Positions 32,234 to 43,500 of a DNA stretch of 64,000 bases are shown one piece after another. The stretch's first letter is position 1. Each line of letters opens with the position of its first letter. Origin of the DNA: Chondrus crispus (Eukaryota > Rhodophyta > Florideophyceae > Gigartinales > Gigartinaceae); contig NW_005179015.1 in assembly GCF_000350225.1 (NCBI RefSeq), positions 348,350 to 412,349 on the forward strand, given 5' to 3'. Made by a program: the position numbers and the translations under genes. Under the pieces are notes generated by a model. It was not told where the DNA came from and made no database searches. It saw only the letters and a program-made list of their open reading frames with translations.

Positions 32234-33542
32234 GTTGCGTAAACACAACTCGGAGTTGAAGACCTTCCTTCCATCAGGCCCCTTGGAGTATATCGCAATT
32301 GATATCCTTGGAGAACTTCCCCGAACACCAAGAGGGAACCGCTACCTCTTGGTGATGACGGATCGTTACTCCAAGTTAACCAGTACAGTACCTTTACAGA
32401 ATATCACCGCCGAGACCGTTGCACAGGCGTTCATATCACACTGGGTATTCGTTTACGGAGCCCTAGTGAAATTCCTCTCAGATAATGGGAGCCAGTTCAC
32501 CTCAAGGTTCTTCCTTGCGGTGTGCAAAATCCTTTCAATTGAGAGTGTGTTCACGACAGCATATCACCCCCGGAAAAATGGGCAGGTGGAGAGATTCAAC
32601 AGAACGTTGGTCACAACCCTCCGGCACTACCTCGCCGATAACCAACGTGACTGGGATCAGTACACGGACGCCCTCACCTACGGCTACAACTGCACGGTGA
32701 ACAGGATGATTGGCATGAAGCCTTTTGACCTGGTGTTATCCCGGACCCCGAGTCCGTTGTCTCTACAACAAACCCCGTTGTTGGACCCTCCCGCCTCACG
32801 GGCGCAATTCAAGTTCCGCTTCCTAGCATGGCTACGCAGCCCGATGGCGACAGCCAGCAAAAATCTGCTCGCCGGCCAGAGCCGATACAAACGCGATTTT
32901 GACAAGCGGATACGGAACCCCACCCCCGAATATGAGGTGGGTGACCAAGTCCTCGTTAATCGAGAAGCAGCTCTTCGTTCAGAGGAGAAAACCGACAAGG
33001 ATCGGGTCAACAACAAACTCGCACCACGCACTGAGGGTCCGTTCCCAGTAGTGGGGGTGGACGACCACACAGTCACAATCCTTCGAGAGACAGGACTGAA
33101 AGACAGGATCTCTCGTGACAGAGTAGTCAAATCTCCACCATTGCAGAGCAATGCTGAGGTTACCACGCCCATGTCGGCGGACTCTCGCAACGATGGTCCT
33201 ACGTCCTCGGCTGGGGAAACACCGACATTCGGTGACTATGCCGCGGGACAAGGCGGGGGCCTACCGCGCGACGACGTCGAACAGGAAGGTACAACGGCCG
33301 CCCCGGCGCGCGCGACCCCGCACGCCCCGGGTCTACTGGATGCTATGGGGAATGGCGCTTCGGAGCTGGTCATATTGCATCTCGCGTACGCCCCCTCTCA
33401 GGCGGGAGAACACACTACTCGTCAAGGAGGAGAGTTACGACTACACATCAGGGGGAAGAGCAGCGTCATGCCGAAAGTACTCCGGAGGCCTCCCAAGCCA
33501 GCGGTCCCCCGAAGAATATCCAGGGAAAATTCAGCCCCCTGA
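32153..33542 (+). pseudogene. pol: pol of outer: integrase core and C-terminus
   Basis: Frame 3 after the inserted base. CPNCAKARIKLRK completes the finger. Core residues: D in AIDILGELPRT, D in LSDNGSQFTS, E in NGQVERFNRT, all present; the usual HPQTNG is HPRKNG here. The GPF-type module (APRTEGPFPVVGVDDH) follows. The frame ends at a TGA (33540-33542) whose A is also the A of an ATG opening the chromodomain ORF (TGATG). Confidence 0.88.
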
Positions 33543-33937
33543 TGGCGAATTCCCCCTCTCGGGAGACTCCTGACACGCAAGAACCGGCGAGATCTACAGT
33601 ACAACAAGCACTCGCTGACGCCTTGCCGTCATTCGCTGCCATGCGTACGTTCCAACTGGACGCCTTCGGTCCGCCGCCCGTTGGCGTGGAACCGCCGCCC
33701 TCGGTAACGCCGCCATCACCTCTTCCAACCCCTCCCGGAGTCCTACCCACCGAGTACGTCGTAGAATCGCTCGCCGGCTACTCCCCGGGCACGGACGGTA
33801 TCCCCTTAGTTCGCGTCCATTGGTACGGGTGTTCTACGGACGACGACACTTGGGAGCCGGTCCACCACGTGGACTATAACACGGTCGTCCGCTACTGTCG
33901 CCGAAAACGCGTGCGCATACCCGCCCGTTCTCTGTGA
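33542..33937 (+). CDS. Chromodomain ORF of outer
   Basis: 131 codons. Residues 69-128 form a chromodomain (EYVVESLAGYSPGTDGIPLV, then WYGCSTDDDTWEPVHHVDYN and VVRYCRRKRVRI). Inner encodes the same domain in another frame than its pol. Homology upstream of the domain (TFQLDAF versus TFQPDAF in inner) suggests pol and chromodomain were one reading originally. Translation could be by reinitiation at TGATG, or the break may be mutational. Confidence 0.8.
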   Translation: MANSPSRETPDTQEPARSTVQQALADALPSFAAMRTFQLDAFGPPPVGVEPPPSVTPPSPLPTPPGVLPTEYVVESLAGYSPGTDGIPLVRVHWYGCSTDDDTWEPVHHVDYNTVVRYCRRKRVRIPARSL

Positions 33938-35220
33938 GATCGGTCCGACAGCGTTGGCATACAACACTGACCACCGTAACCCGGGGCCCGCGTCAGAAAT
34001 CGCGACCCCTACCTTCGAGGATCTACAGGCCCTTTCCCCGCCCTGAGAAGGGGGCACTCCCGCTCGCTACGGCGAGGTCTGCCCTTGCGCCTTACCAAGA
34101 AGCGGTCAAAGGACCGCCTCGCCAGACGAGAAATTATCTCCCCCCCTCCCCGGCACGCTCATCACCAAACAGAGGTTTGCAGACTACCTCACGACATGAG
34201 GAGCACTAACTCGCCGGCCTGAGTTGGGGTAAATCACGAACTCGGTAATCAGGATTCCACTCGCCTGTCGAGGAGTTCCAATTTAATGACCTCGATAGCC
34301 GGGGGATCTCTACCCCGCATGTCAGGGGATGGCAAATTCATTACCTCGACAACACGAGAACGTACAACTTGCATTTTCGAGGATGACCAACTAACGAACT
34401 CGTCAATCGAGGATCTCTGACTCACATTTCTGAGGAAGGTCAATTACCTGGCATGTCCGAGGATGGTCAATGGAGTACCTCGACAACGCGAGAACGTACA
34501 GCTCGCCTGTCCGAGGACGGCAAATTAATTACCTCGACAACACGAGAACGTACACCTCGCATGTCCGAAGACCGCAAATTAACTACCTCGACAACCCGAG
34601 AGCGTACAACTCGAAATTCCGAGGTCGCCCCCTCCCAACATGGGAGGTATAAGTCGTGCTACTCGCTCGACGAGGTCATTCTCTCTCCTATATAGGAGGC
34701 TTAATTGTTTCTACTCGCTGGCACGAGGTCCTTCCCCCCCCGTGGCGCGTCCACACCGGGATAATCTATTGATCGTCGCCATAGAGCGGGTTCCCTCCCC
34801 CTACATGGGAGAGACAACGTTGTCTACTCGCTTGACGAGGTCCTCCCCTCCATTTCATGGGAGGAGGATCGCTCTCCTCCCGGCGCCAGATTTAATGTAT
34901 CCCCTCATTCGCCGAGGTTTTCCTGACGCCTCACAGGCGGGTCCGTCCCTCCTCGCCCGGAGTCTTGCTACCACTCACTCGGCGGATCTCAGACCCCTAT
35001 GTTGAACGGGTCAGCTATCTCCCCGCCCCCATCGCACGGGCACCACCCCCTTCTCACCAGGGCGAAGCGCGTTCTCGCTCCGAAACGAGGGAAATTCCCA
35101 CCCCCTGCGCAAAAAGGAAGAGGTTGATGGCGGTCGCTTTTATTTGTCGCCCTACAACGGCGGTGGATTACCTAGGGCCCCTCCCAAGCCGTCACACCTC
35201 CAAATTCACGGGGCGCCTTC
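33938..35220 (+). repeat. 3' non-coding region of outer with CTCG/CGAG hairpin units
   Basis: From about 34250 to 34640 there are imperfect units of about 66 bp, each with ACCTCGACAACACGAGAACG (CTCG-N6-CGAG mini-hairpin), a GTACA word, a CTCGC-N-TGTCCGAGG segment and an AAATTAATT spacer. Looser units continue to about 34980 (CTCGCTTGACGAGG). No gene is supported; short plus ORFs follow the unit period. Inner has an equivalent array. Confidence 0.7.
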
Positions 35221-36981
35221 TTACTCGTAGTCCGCAAGGGCCTCCTCCGGCACGGCCTCCATCACGGACGCCACTCCCGCTCCCGACACCCCCGTTGGCT
35301 CCGCCGCTGTTACCGCCAAGTCCGCTCCGGAGCGCTCCGCGACGGGAACAGGTTCCCCCGCGACCGCGCCAGAGGCGACCGGTAGAGCGGGCTCGATCGC
35401 CGCACTCCCCCTCCCTACGAACGGGACGGGCCTCTCCGCCTCCCCTGTCGAGGTCGCTTCGGCCACGAGATGCCGCACCGTGTCTCGGAGGCGGGGATGG
35501 CTCAGCAGCAAGCGTAACTCCGCGTCCGACATCATGGTCGGATTGCGTTCCCCATCCACCGTGGACGACTGACCTACCGGTCCTTCGTCAACGGCCATCT
35601 CCACGTCCGCTGTAGCCGGCGTGAGTCCCCCCGCGGACCCCTGATCGCGCGAGACACGGAGTCCCTTCGCAAATCCCACGCCGCCTCTCCGTACGCGTGA
35701 AACACGGGTTTCTCCCCCGGCGCCGACCTCGCACCCCCGAACGCGAGTCCCTCCGCCACCACCCCCGGCGTCGACCTCCTCCGCCCCCCGCACGTACTCG
35801 GGCTGGGCAAGAGTTAATGTACCGGACTCGATCCGTACCCAATTTCCGCGGTCAGACCGACCCGCGTCGTACCTCCGCCCCGGGGAGTAATGCCTTGATC
35901 GGGGGTTATCAAAGTGATGCCCCTGATTATAGGGTACACGAGGCCAATCAATGGTCTCGTGGAGATCTAACAGGGCTTGTAAGCGCTCCTGAAATACCGC
36001 TCCGCCTAACACTCGCGTCAGGTCCAAGCGACGTAACCACTCCACAATCATCGTTGGGAGGACATACAACCGCCCGTCGTAAGTCGACCACAAAAAGCGT
36101 TTTGCGACGATGGCGAGCCACTCGCTCAGAAACACCATCCAGCGGGAGGATTCAGGGTCCGCCATCGTACTCATTCCATAATACACCAAACACGGTGGTA
36201 GCTCCGCAACGAAGTCCGCAGGGACTTCGTACTGCGCAAACCAAGTGGGTAACTCGGGATACCGAGCGGTCAGAACGTCGCGTTCAAACGACATCACTTC
36301 TATTCACTCGTATGCCACAAAGACCCCCATCCGGTTGCGCATACAGCGCTCATATTTCAGCTTGTTGTGCATGGCGGGGTCCCTCCACCGGTCCGGTTGA
36401 CTGTCGAACCCTGGAGGAAGGATCGCCTCGCTCCAAGCCATCAGCTCAACCGCTGGTTCCTCCTCCCGTATGCAGAGGTTGTCCATCACCTGCTTCAATC
36501 CGGCGACATACCCTCGATCGGCCTCCGTGCGATAGGACCACGTATCTAGGTCCTACGCACGGGGGACGAGCCGATTGCAGGGTGTCCGGCGCATCCGCTG
36601 CCGTATCAGTTCCACGAAAGCCACTTTGGCACGCGTGTTCACCCGCCGACAGTCCGGGCGTAGCAACTCAGGCTCCACCACCAGACGGTGTGTGAAGTCC
36701 CTGGATGTCACAGCTGCAAGACTGAGTCCCCCCGGGAGTTCCCCCGTCGCTGCAGCATAACACTGAAGCAACTCCGTATCGCGCAAGGCCGCTGGTGTCA
36801 AGAAGGGCGCCCGCTCAAAAAGAAGTGCATCATCGTACATATTCCGTCCCCACAAGTCCCCCGGGCGAGGCCAGTCCCCGTCACGGTCGACCGACCGCAC
36901 CCCGAAGGTCTCCATTTTCCCCTTCCGGTCGCGCGGGACGTTTGAGGGTTGTCCGGAACCTCGATGCGAGCACGTCAACAA
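35221..36981 (-). pseudogene. Antisense ORF of outer, two in-frame stops
   Basis: One minus-strand frame runs 36981 to 35221 (587 codons) interrupted only by TAG at 36553-36555 and TGA at 36304-36306. The order of segments matches the antisense ORF of A: ELLRPDCRRV, DTWSYRTEADRGYV, then a WSTYDGRLYVLPTMIVEWLR region matching NKVSIHRRVFVQPLELLAYL. The C-terminal 150 residues are Ala/Glu/Pro-rich and disordered. Its start lies, without inner, about 190 bases inside the 3' LTR, as in A (58). No domain is recognised. Confidence 0.65.
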
Positions 36982-37031
36982 ACGGGACGGCTCAGGAATT
37001 TGGCCGTTGCACTACTCCGGTACCCGGTACC

Positions 37032-37036
37032 TTACT
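37032..37036 (+). other. Target-site duplication TTACT of inner, left copy
   Basis: TTACT precedes inner and recurs at 47515-47519 after it. Confidence 0.95.
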
Positions 37037-37738
37037 TGTCGTGCACTGAGGGGGAAGGGGTGGGATCCCCCTCTGGCAGAGCGCGCGCGTTCGGGGGCGC
37101 GTGTAGGGGGGTTATCGGGAGACCACCCGTAAGGGACCGGTACGGGGCCGGGCGCGAAGCGCAGTAGGGAAAGTAAGGGAAAAAGAGGCAAAACAGAGCC
37201 CAGGAGGGGCGGAGCGGTAGGGACAGCTGTCGCGCGGAGAGCCGGGCGTGGCGGGACGACGCGCGCGGTAGAGACAGGAGGGAATCGGGACGTAGATGGC
37301 TCGCAGGGTACCGTCGTGGGACGGGGACCGACGCGAGGCTACGACTCCGTTCCAGAAACCCGAGTTGTAGACCCAAAGCTTCGTGAGGATTTACTTCGGG
37401 TCGGACGTCGGCTATATACTAGCCGACGTCGGAGCAATAATTAATTAAACTAAAATTACTAAATTGGACGACGGCGGCGATGGCCGGAGAAACTCCTCTT
37501 GGGGAGGTATGACAACCACTACACGTGGGAAATGACACGATTAACGTGAGGAATAACACGGGTACACGTGGATAGAACTGTCAGTATTTCGACAGGGCTC
37601 CATGGAGCTTACACCCGGACACGAGCGGGGGTTTGGATACACGGTTACACGTGGTACATATCTCACTTATGCTATTGAGGCATTCCGTGTGGGCTACAGT
37701 ACAGCACCGCGATTACGCGGGGCGGTCAGTGCTCTACA
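37037..37738 (-). repeat. 3' LTR of inner
   Basis: On the minus strand it starts TGTAGAGCAC and ends GTGCACGACA. CACGTG at 37522, 37565 and 37648. A TATA word lies in the loop of a perfect 11-bp inverted repeat (37404-37430). Confidence 0.96.
37404..37430. promoter_or_regulatory. TATA word framed by an 11-bp GACGTC-containing inverted repeat
   Basis: GACGTCGGCTA (37404-37414) and TAGCCGACGTC (37420-37430) are perfect complements around TATAC. GACGTC is itself a CRE-like palindrome. The second LTR has the same at 47180-47206. Outer keeps a decayed form (GACGGCGACTACTATATACT). Confidence 0.55.
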
Positions 37739-37790
37739 TAGCCCCCCTCTCAGAGTAGAGCGTCCCCGCGAACCATGACTTTGGCGACAG
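37739..37790 (-). other. Polypurine tract of inner and conserved upstream block
   Basis: Minus strand: CATGGTTCGCGGGGACGCTC, then AGAGGGGGGCTA adjoining the 3' LTR. Outer has the same block at about 47612-47650 with AGAGGGGGGCTG, so this is the plus-strand primer region of the family. Confidence 0.7.
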
Positions 37791-39640
37791 TGGTATCGCC
37801 ATTGACCACCGGCGAGGGTAGAGGAGCTCTTGGGGAGAGGGTGGTACGGTGTGAGTCACCGACAGCGCGTCCCCGTTACCTTGCGAAGCGGCGTCCACAC
37901 TCTGAGCCCGGTTGCGGAGCGGCGTCGCTCCCTTGAGCACCTCGATCTTTTCTTGGTGCCGGAAGAGGCTCTCGGTGATTACGAGTAGGAAGGGGATCTG
38001 TGAGAACGAGGCCGCGGCTTCCCTTCAGGAGGCTCGGTGATCCGCCTCACTCGATAGACAATGAGTAAATTGAATCACATGTGCTTCCTCGCGTACGGTA
38101 GGTAGTGGACAGAACTCTCTTGGTCAAGGGTAGTGAGGGGAGGTTTCCCCGTCCAGGTGACGAGGCGGAACCACCGCGGCCGATGGCCACGCCATATGGC
38201 GGCGCGGAAGCCACGCCCAGCGAGAATAAAATTACCCCACTTCGGGGGGGGTTGGTCACGCAGCCAGACGAGGGATTCCCCATCACACCGGTGGCGGTGT
38301 CCACGCTCTAGAGAATTACCCATAGCAGGTTGGGATGCTCCAGGGGACGGAGACGTACCTCGTTGAGACGTGCACAACGTACCCTCGTCCTCGGCGACGG
38401 TAAGACCACGACGCCCAGTCGAGACGGACCTCTATATCCGAGGGACATAAATTAACTCACTCCTGAGAGGGGGGACAGGTGACGCCACAATGGCAGGGAC
38501 AAACGCGTCACACGAGCCAAATTGTCTTAACCTATGTAGGGGAGGAGACCATTACGCCTTGCGGCAAGCCCAACCTTATGCACCGCGCGGACCAAAGCGG
38601 TGGTGTCCTCGTCAAACAAGTGGAATAATTTGCCCATCTTGCGAGAGAGGGATACTGAGTACGCTATGAAAGCGGTGACGACCTCGTTAAGCAATTAGGA
38701 CAATTTCCCCACCTCCCAGGGGAGGAGGGTGCTGAGCACGCTTTGGACGCGGTGATGACCTCGTTAAACGAGTAGAACAGTTCTCCATCTTCTGAAAGAG
38801 GGAGACTGAGTACGCTATGAGAGCGGTGACGACCTCGTTAAGCGAGTAGAACAGTTCCCCATCATCCGAAAGAGGGAGACTGAGTGCGCTATGAAAGCGG
38901 TGACGACCTCGTTATATAAATTATCCCTTCGAGATGCGGGAGGAACACGCTGCTAGAGCGGGAGCATCCTCGTCAAACGAGTAGAAATTTATCGCTCGTG
39001 AGTCGGGAGGATCCTCGTCAACGAGTAAATAAATTATTCCTCGCAATGAGGGACGGACACGCCGTTTGAGCGGGAGTACCCTCGTTAACCGAGTATAGAA
39101 TTTGTCCCTCGAGATGAGGGACCGACACGCTTCTTGAGCGATAGTACCCTCGTTAAGCGAGTAAGAAAAATTATCCTACCCCCGCGAGGGGGACGGACAC
39201 GCCACGAGGCGGAGAATGACCTCGATAACCGAGTGAAATAAATTATCCCACAATTGGGGGGGGGAACACCCGCCAAGAGGCGGAGAATGACCTCGACATG
39301 CAAGCGAGATAATTTCTCCCTCCCCGATGAGGGAGAGGGGACACGCCAAGCGGCGATAGGGAACCTCGTGAACCGAGTACTGAGACTTTTCCTCCAGGGG
39401 AGGGACGCGCACGCCATGAGGGTATGGGGGTACCTCGCCGAGAGACTAGGAAAATTATTCCTCGTGTGAAACCGCCACGAGGGCGAAAAACTCCCTCGTC
39501 GACCGAGCCATAGTGTCTCGGGCGTCTGTTTACCGGGGTTGCGTCCGGGGTCGGTGGCGCCGCCAAGAGAACGCGCGGGCGCCCTTCATACTGTACCGGC
39601 CGCCCTTGGTATGGCCGGGGCGGCGCCACCCGCCAAACAA
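37791..39640 (-). repeat. 3' non-coding hairpin array of inner
   Basis: About 20 imperfect units of 60-75 bp between 38390 and 39500. Nearly all contain CCTCGTTAA-(G)-CGAG (CTCG-N5-CGAG), then an AT-rich word, a run such as GAAAGAGGGAGACTGAGTACG and a CTATGAGAGCGGTGACG word. The units near 38750-38920 are best preserved (about 73 bp). 37791-38390 shows no gene. Same position and hairpin core as in outer, different unit sequence. Confidence 0.75.
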
Positions 39641-39760
39641 TAGCGGAAATTAAGCATCCGCCAAAAAATCAAACCCAAAAATTGAACTGAAAAATTAACG
39701 GAAATTAAACATCCGCCAAAAAATTAACCCCGAAAATTGAAACACCATCAAATGGGCGAA
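39641..39760 (-). repeat. Two 53-57-bp AT-rich direct repeats
   Basis: CGGAAATTAAGCATCCGCCA (39643) and CGGAAATTAAACATCCGCCA (about 39700) begin two units that continue AAAAAATCAAACCC/AAAAAATTAACCCC. Confidence 0.6.
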
Positions 39761-39880
39761 ATTGCCGGGCCATGGCGTCTGGAGGCGGTTCGAAGGATCG
39801 TTGCGCGCGTTTCCATGGGGCATTGCTGTAGGTACCTGCGTACCTTCTTGAGGGGGCAACAGGGCGACGGCCTTGCGTGT

Positions 39881-40573
39881 CTAATTCTCGAGGCCCACGC
39901 CGTCGGGTCGTTGCCATGGCGCCTGGTCGGGGATTCGTATCCGCTTTTTGCGACAGTACCGCACTACGGTGTTGTAGTCGATGTGGTGAGCAGGCTCCCA
40001 GGTCGCCTCGGCGTCGCTGTACCCGTACCAGCGTACGCGGAACATAGGGATCCCGTTCTCCCCGGGGCCGTGCCCCGTCAGCGAATGTACGACGTAAGCG
40101 TCTGTGGGGTCTCCTGCGTTATTAACGGGAGGTAACGACTCAGCCAACGGTGAGGTATTTGGCACGCAGAAGGCATCGGGTTGGAACGTGCACTTCGCGG
40201 CAAGACCCGTGGCACCCGACGCGAGGAACGCGCGGTGAGCGGGGCCGATCGCCAGAGGAGCGGAGGGGGCAACGCGGCGAGGCGCGGGTGGGTCCGTAGG
40301 GGCCACTGTTGGGTCGGTAGTTATAGGGCTCTCCCTCGCGGTTCGCGCGCGCGTAGCAGGGCACGAGTCTGATTCTTCCCTACGCGGCGGACCCTCCGTC
40401 ATCTCGACCTGAGAGCGGTACCCAGCGAGTCTCGAGCGGTTGTCCTCGATTCCCCCACTGGTTACAGCGTCCATCAATCCCGGCGTGCGCAACCTCGCGG
40501 TCGCCGGTGTAGCGAGGGTCCCTTCTGAGGCGGTAGCTTCGGGGAGGTTACTGTCCTCCCCGTCTGACTCCAC
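39881..40573 (-). CDS. Chromodomain ORF of inner
   Basis: 230 codons in a frame other than pol, overlapping the pol ORF end (40474) by 100 bases. Residues 160-220 are a chromodomain: AYVVHSLTGHGPGENGIPMF, then WYGYSDAEATWEPAHHIDYN. The protein before the domain aligns with both outer frames, so pol and chromodomain probably belong to one polyprotein with a one-base shift near 40580-40605. Whether this is a mutation, a sequencing error or a second recoding site cannot be seen. It should guide integration to marked chromatin. Confidence 0.82.
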   Translation of the reverse strand: MESDGEDSNLPEATASEGTLATPATARLRTPGLMDAVTSGGIEDNRSRLAGYRSQVEMTEGPPRREESDSCPATRARTARESPITTDPTVAPTDPPAPRRVAPSAPLAIGPAHRAFLASGATGLAAKCTFQPDAFCVPNTSPLAESLPPVNNAGDPTDAYVVHSLTGHGPGENGIPMFRVRWYGYSDAEATWEPAHHIDYNTVVRYCRKKRIRIPDQAPWQRPDGVGLEN

Positions 40574-43500
40574 CCGTTCCAGCGGGGATCCTCCACGTTG
40601 CTCCTCAACGGGGGTGCCTTGACAACTCGGTCACGAGAGAGCCGGTCTTTCAGTCCCGTCCCCCGTAATATGGTGACGGTGTGGTCGTCCACCTGTACGA
40701 CAGGGAAGGGTCCCTCGGTCCGCAGTGCGAGCTTATTGTTAACCCGGTCCTTGTCCGTTTTCTCTTCGGACCGTAGTGCGGCCTCGCGGTTTACGAGTAC
40801 TTGATCCTCCACCCGATAGTCCGGGGTGGGGTGGCGTATCCGATTATCGAAATCGTTCTTATACCGCTCCTGTCCGGCCAGCAAGTGGCGGCTGGCCGTC
40901 GACATCAGGCTGCGGAGCCACGCTAGGTAGCGGATCTTGAACTGCGCCCTTGAGCCGGATGGGTCCAACAGCGGCGTTTGTTGCAGGGATAACGGACTCG
41001 GGGTCCGGGATAATACCAGGTCGAACGGTCGCATACCGATCATCCTGTTCGCCGTGCAATTATAGCCGTAAGTCAGTGCGTCCGTGTACTGATCCCAGTC
41101 ACGTTGATTATCGGCGAGGTAATGCCGGAGGGTTGATACCAACGTACGGTTGAATCTCTCCACCTGCCCATTGGTTTGGGGGTGATACGCCGTGGTAAAC
41201 ACGCTCTCAATTGAGAGTATCCTGCACACTGCGAGGAAAAACCTCGATGTGAATTGTCCTCCGTTATCGGAGAGAAGTTTCACTGGGGCGCCGTATACGA
41301 ACACCCAGTGGGAAATAAACGCCTGAGCAACCGTTTCAGCGGTAATCCTCTTGAGCGGGACCGTCCTGGTCAGCTTGGAGTATCTGTCCGTCATCACCAA
41401 GAGGTAACGGTTTCCTCTTGGTGTACGGGGAAGTTCGCCGAGAATATCGATGGCGATGTACTCCAGGGGCCCTGACGGAGGAAATGTCTTCAACTCAGAG
41501 TTGTGCTTCCGCAGTTTGATGCGTGCCTTCGCGCAGTCGGGACACATCCTTACGGTCGAGTAGGAGTCCACCGACATGCTTGGCCAATAGAACCGCTGTC
41601 TTAGCGTATAGAACAATCGCCTGCCTCCCGGGTGACCGGAGGTGGCGGGATAATGCGACAAGTACAACAACCTTTCCCGGAGGGTTGTGGGTACTACGAT
41701 CTGTTCCACACCGTCGAGGTGGGCTTTCCGGCAGACCAGCCCTTCCTGATTCACGAAGAATCGGGACCGGCGCAATTCAGCGAACCCCTCCCCCTTCTCA
41801 AGACGGGAAGTCATTTCCTTACAAAATGGATCGGAGTGCTGTTCACGAGAGAAGTCTTCGTGGGTTATCGCGGCCATCGAGGCCGGGGGGTCCAGCGCGT
41901 AGCAACCCGCGGAAATTTCGACGTCGGTGGGGTCGTAGGTCTCCTCTTGATGCTGAGGCTCATCGTCGAAATTCAGGACGGAGTAGCAAGGAATTTCTTC
42001 GTCGGTCGGGACAGTCGTACCCCCCGTAGATGGGATACGGCTCAGCGCATCGGCGAGGCAGTTCTTGATTCCCTTCACGTAGGTTACGTCGAAGTCATAT
42101 TCGGCAAGGCGCAAGCGCCACCGGGCAAGTCGGCCACTCGAATCGGCGAGGTTCATCAGCCACCGCAGGGAGTGGTGGTCGGTGTTGACCGTGAACCGCT
42201 CCCTTTCCAGGTATGGGCGGAGCGTCTGTACCGCCCATACGATGGCGAGGCATTCCTTCTCGTTTATCGAGTAGTTGCGTTCCGCTGACGAGAGCGTGCG
42301 TGACCAATACCCGACAGGGTATCGGTGTCCATCCTCGTGGGTCTGCAGTAGTGTGCAGCCCAACTGAGCGTCTGATGCATCCGTATCCAGCGAGTAGGGG
42401 CGCCCCAGTCTTGGGAGTTTTAAGACTGGTGGCGAAATTAAGCACTCCTTCAGTGTCTGGAAGGCCGTGGTCTGCTCTTCATCCAGATTGGGAAGGACAT
42501 CCGGCTCTCCTTTTCGGAGCATAGCCGTAAGGGGCGCCGCTATCTTGGCGAAATGATCGACGAAACGTCGGTAGACATTACACATTCCCAAGAACGAGCG
42601 CAGCTCGGTCTGGGTCCGTGGTTGATTCGCTTCTGAGAGCGCTTTCACATTCTTCGGGTGGACCTCGAGTTCGCCCGGTCGAATGATATGACCCAGGTAC
42701 TCGACAGAGTCCTGAAAAAACCTGCACTTGTTAAGTTTAAGTGATAATCCCTCCTGCTGCAGAGCACGGAGTATTACGTCCACATCCTTGAGGTGCGTGT
42801 CATAATCCTTGGAGAAGATTATGATATCATCAAGGTAGATGAGACAGCTCTTCCAGCGATAGCCTGAGAGGAGGATATCCAACATACGTTGAAAGGTGGC
42901 CGGGGCGTTCATCAGCCCGAAGGGCATACGGTTGAATTGATACGTCCCGGCGTGGCACGTAAACGTGGTTTTCGGTCGATCCTCCTTGGCGACTGGAATT
43001 TGCCAGTACCCGGAGTTACAATCAAGGGTAGAAAAGACCTTGGCTTCCCCGAGCGTGTCAAGACACTCGTCCATCCGGGGGATGGGGTAAGTATCTCGCA
43101 CGGTCAACGCGTTCAGCCGTCGGTAATCGATGCAGAAACGGAGGCTCCCATCTGACTTGGGTATGAGCACAACGGGGGACGCCCATTCGGACTTGGACCG
43201 GGTGATCACCCCGTTGGCTAACATCTCGTCCACCGAGGCTTGTTCCGCCTCACGGGCGCGGGGACCAGCGCGATATGGCTGACAACGAAACGGCTTTGCG
43301 CCGGGGGTGAGTTCGATGCGATGCTCGGTCGCTCGGACTTCACCCAACTTCCCGTTCCACATCGCCGCGTACGGCGCGAGCATGGTGCGAACCTGCCCTC
43401 GCACTTGCGCCGGCAGGTGGTCGAGGGGAACTGCCTCCTGCGGAGGGGATGTCTCCGCTTGGGGGAGGACACCGCGAGGGGGCCTCTCGCCCTGTAGAGG

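Noticed and set aside
33938..34240. Continuation of the outer chromodomain ORF as further genes
   Set aside because: Short Arg/Pro-rich ORFs with no counterpart in inner.
38390..39500. CRISPR-like array
   Set aside because: Units and spacers both vary, the host is eukaryotic, no cas genes, and the array is part of a retrotransposon.
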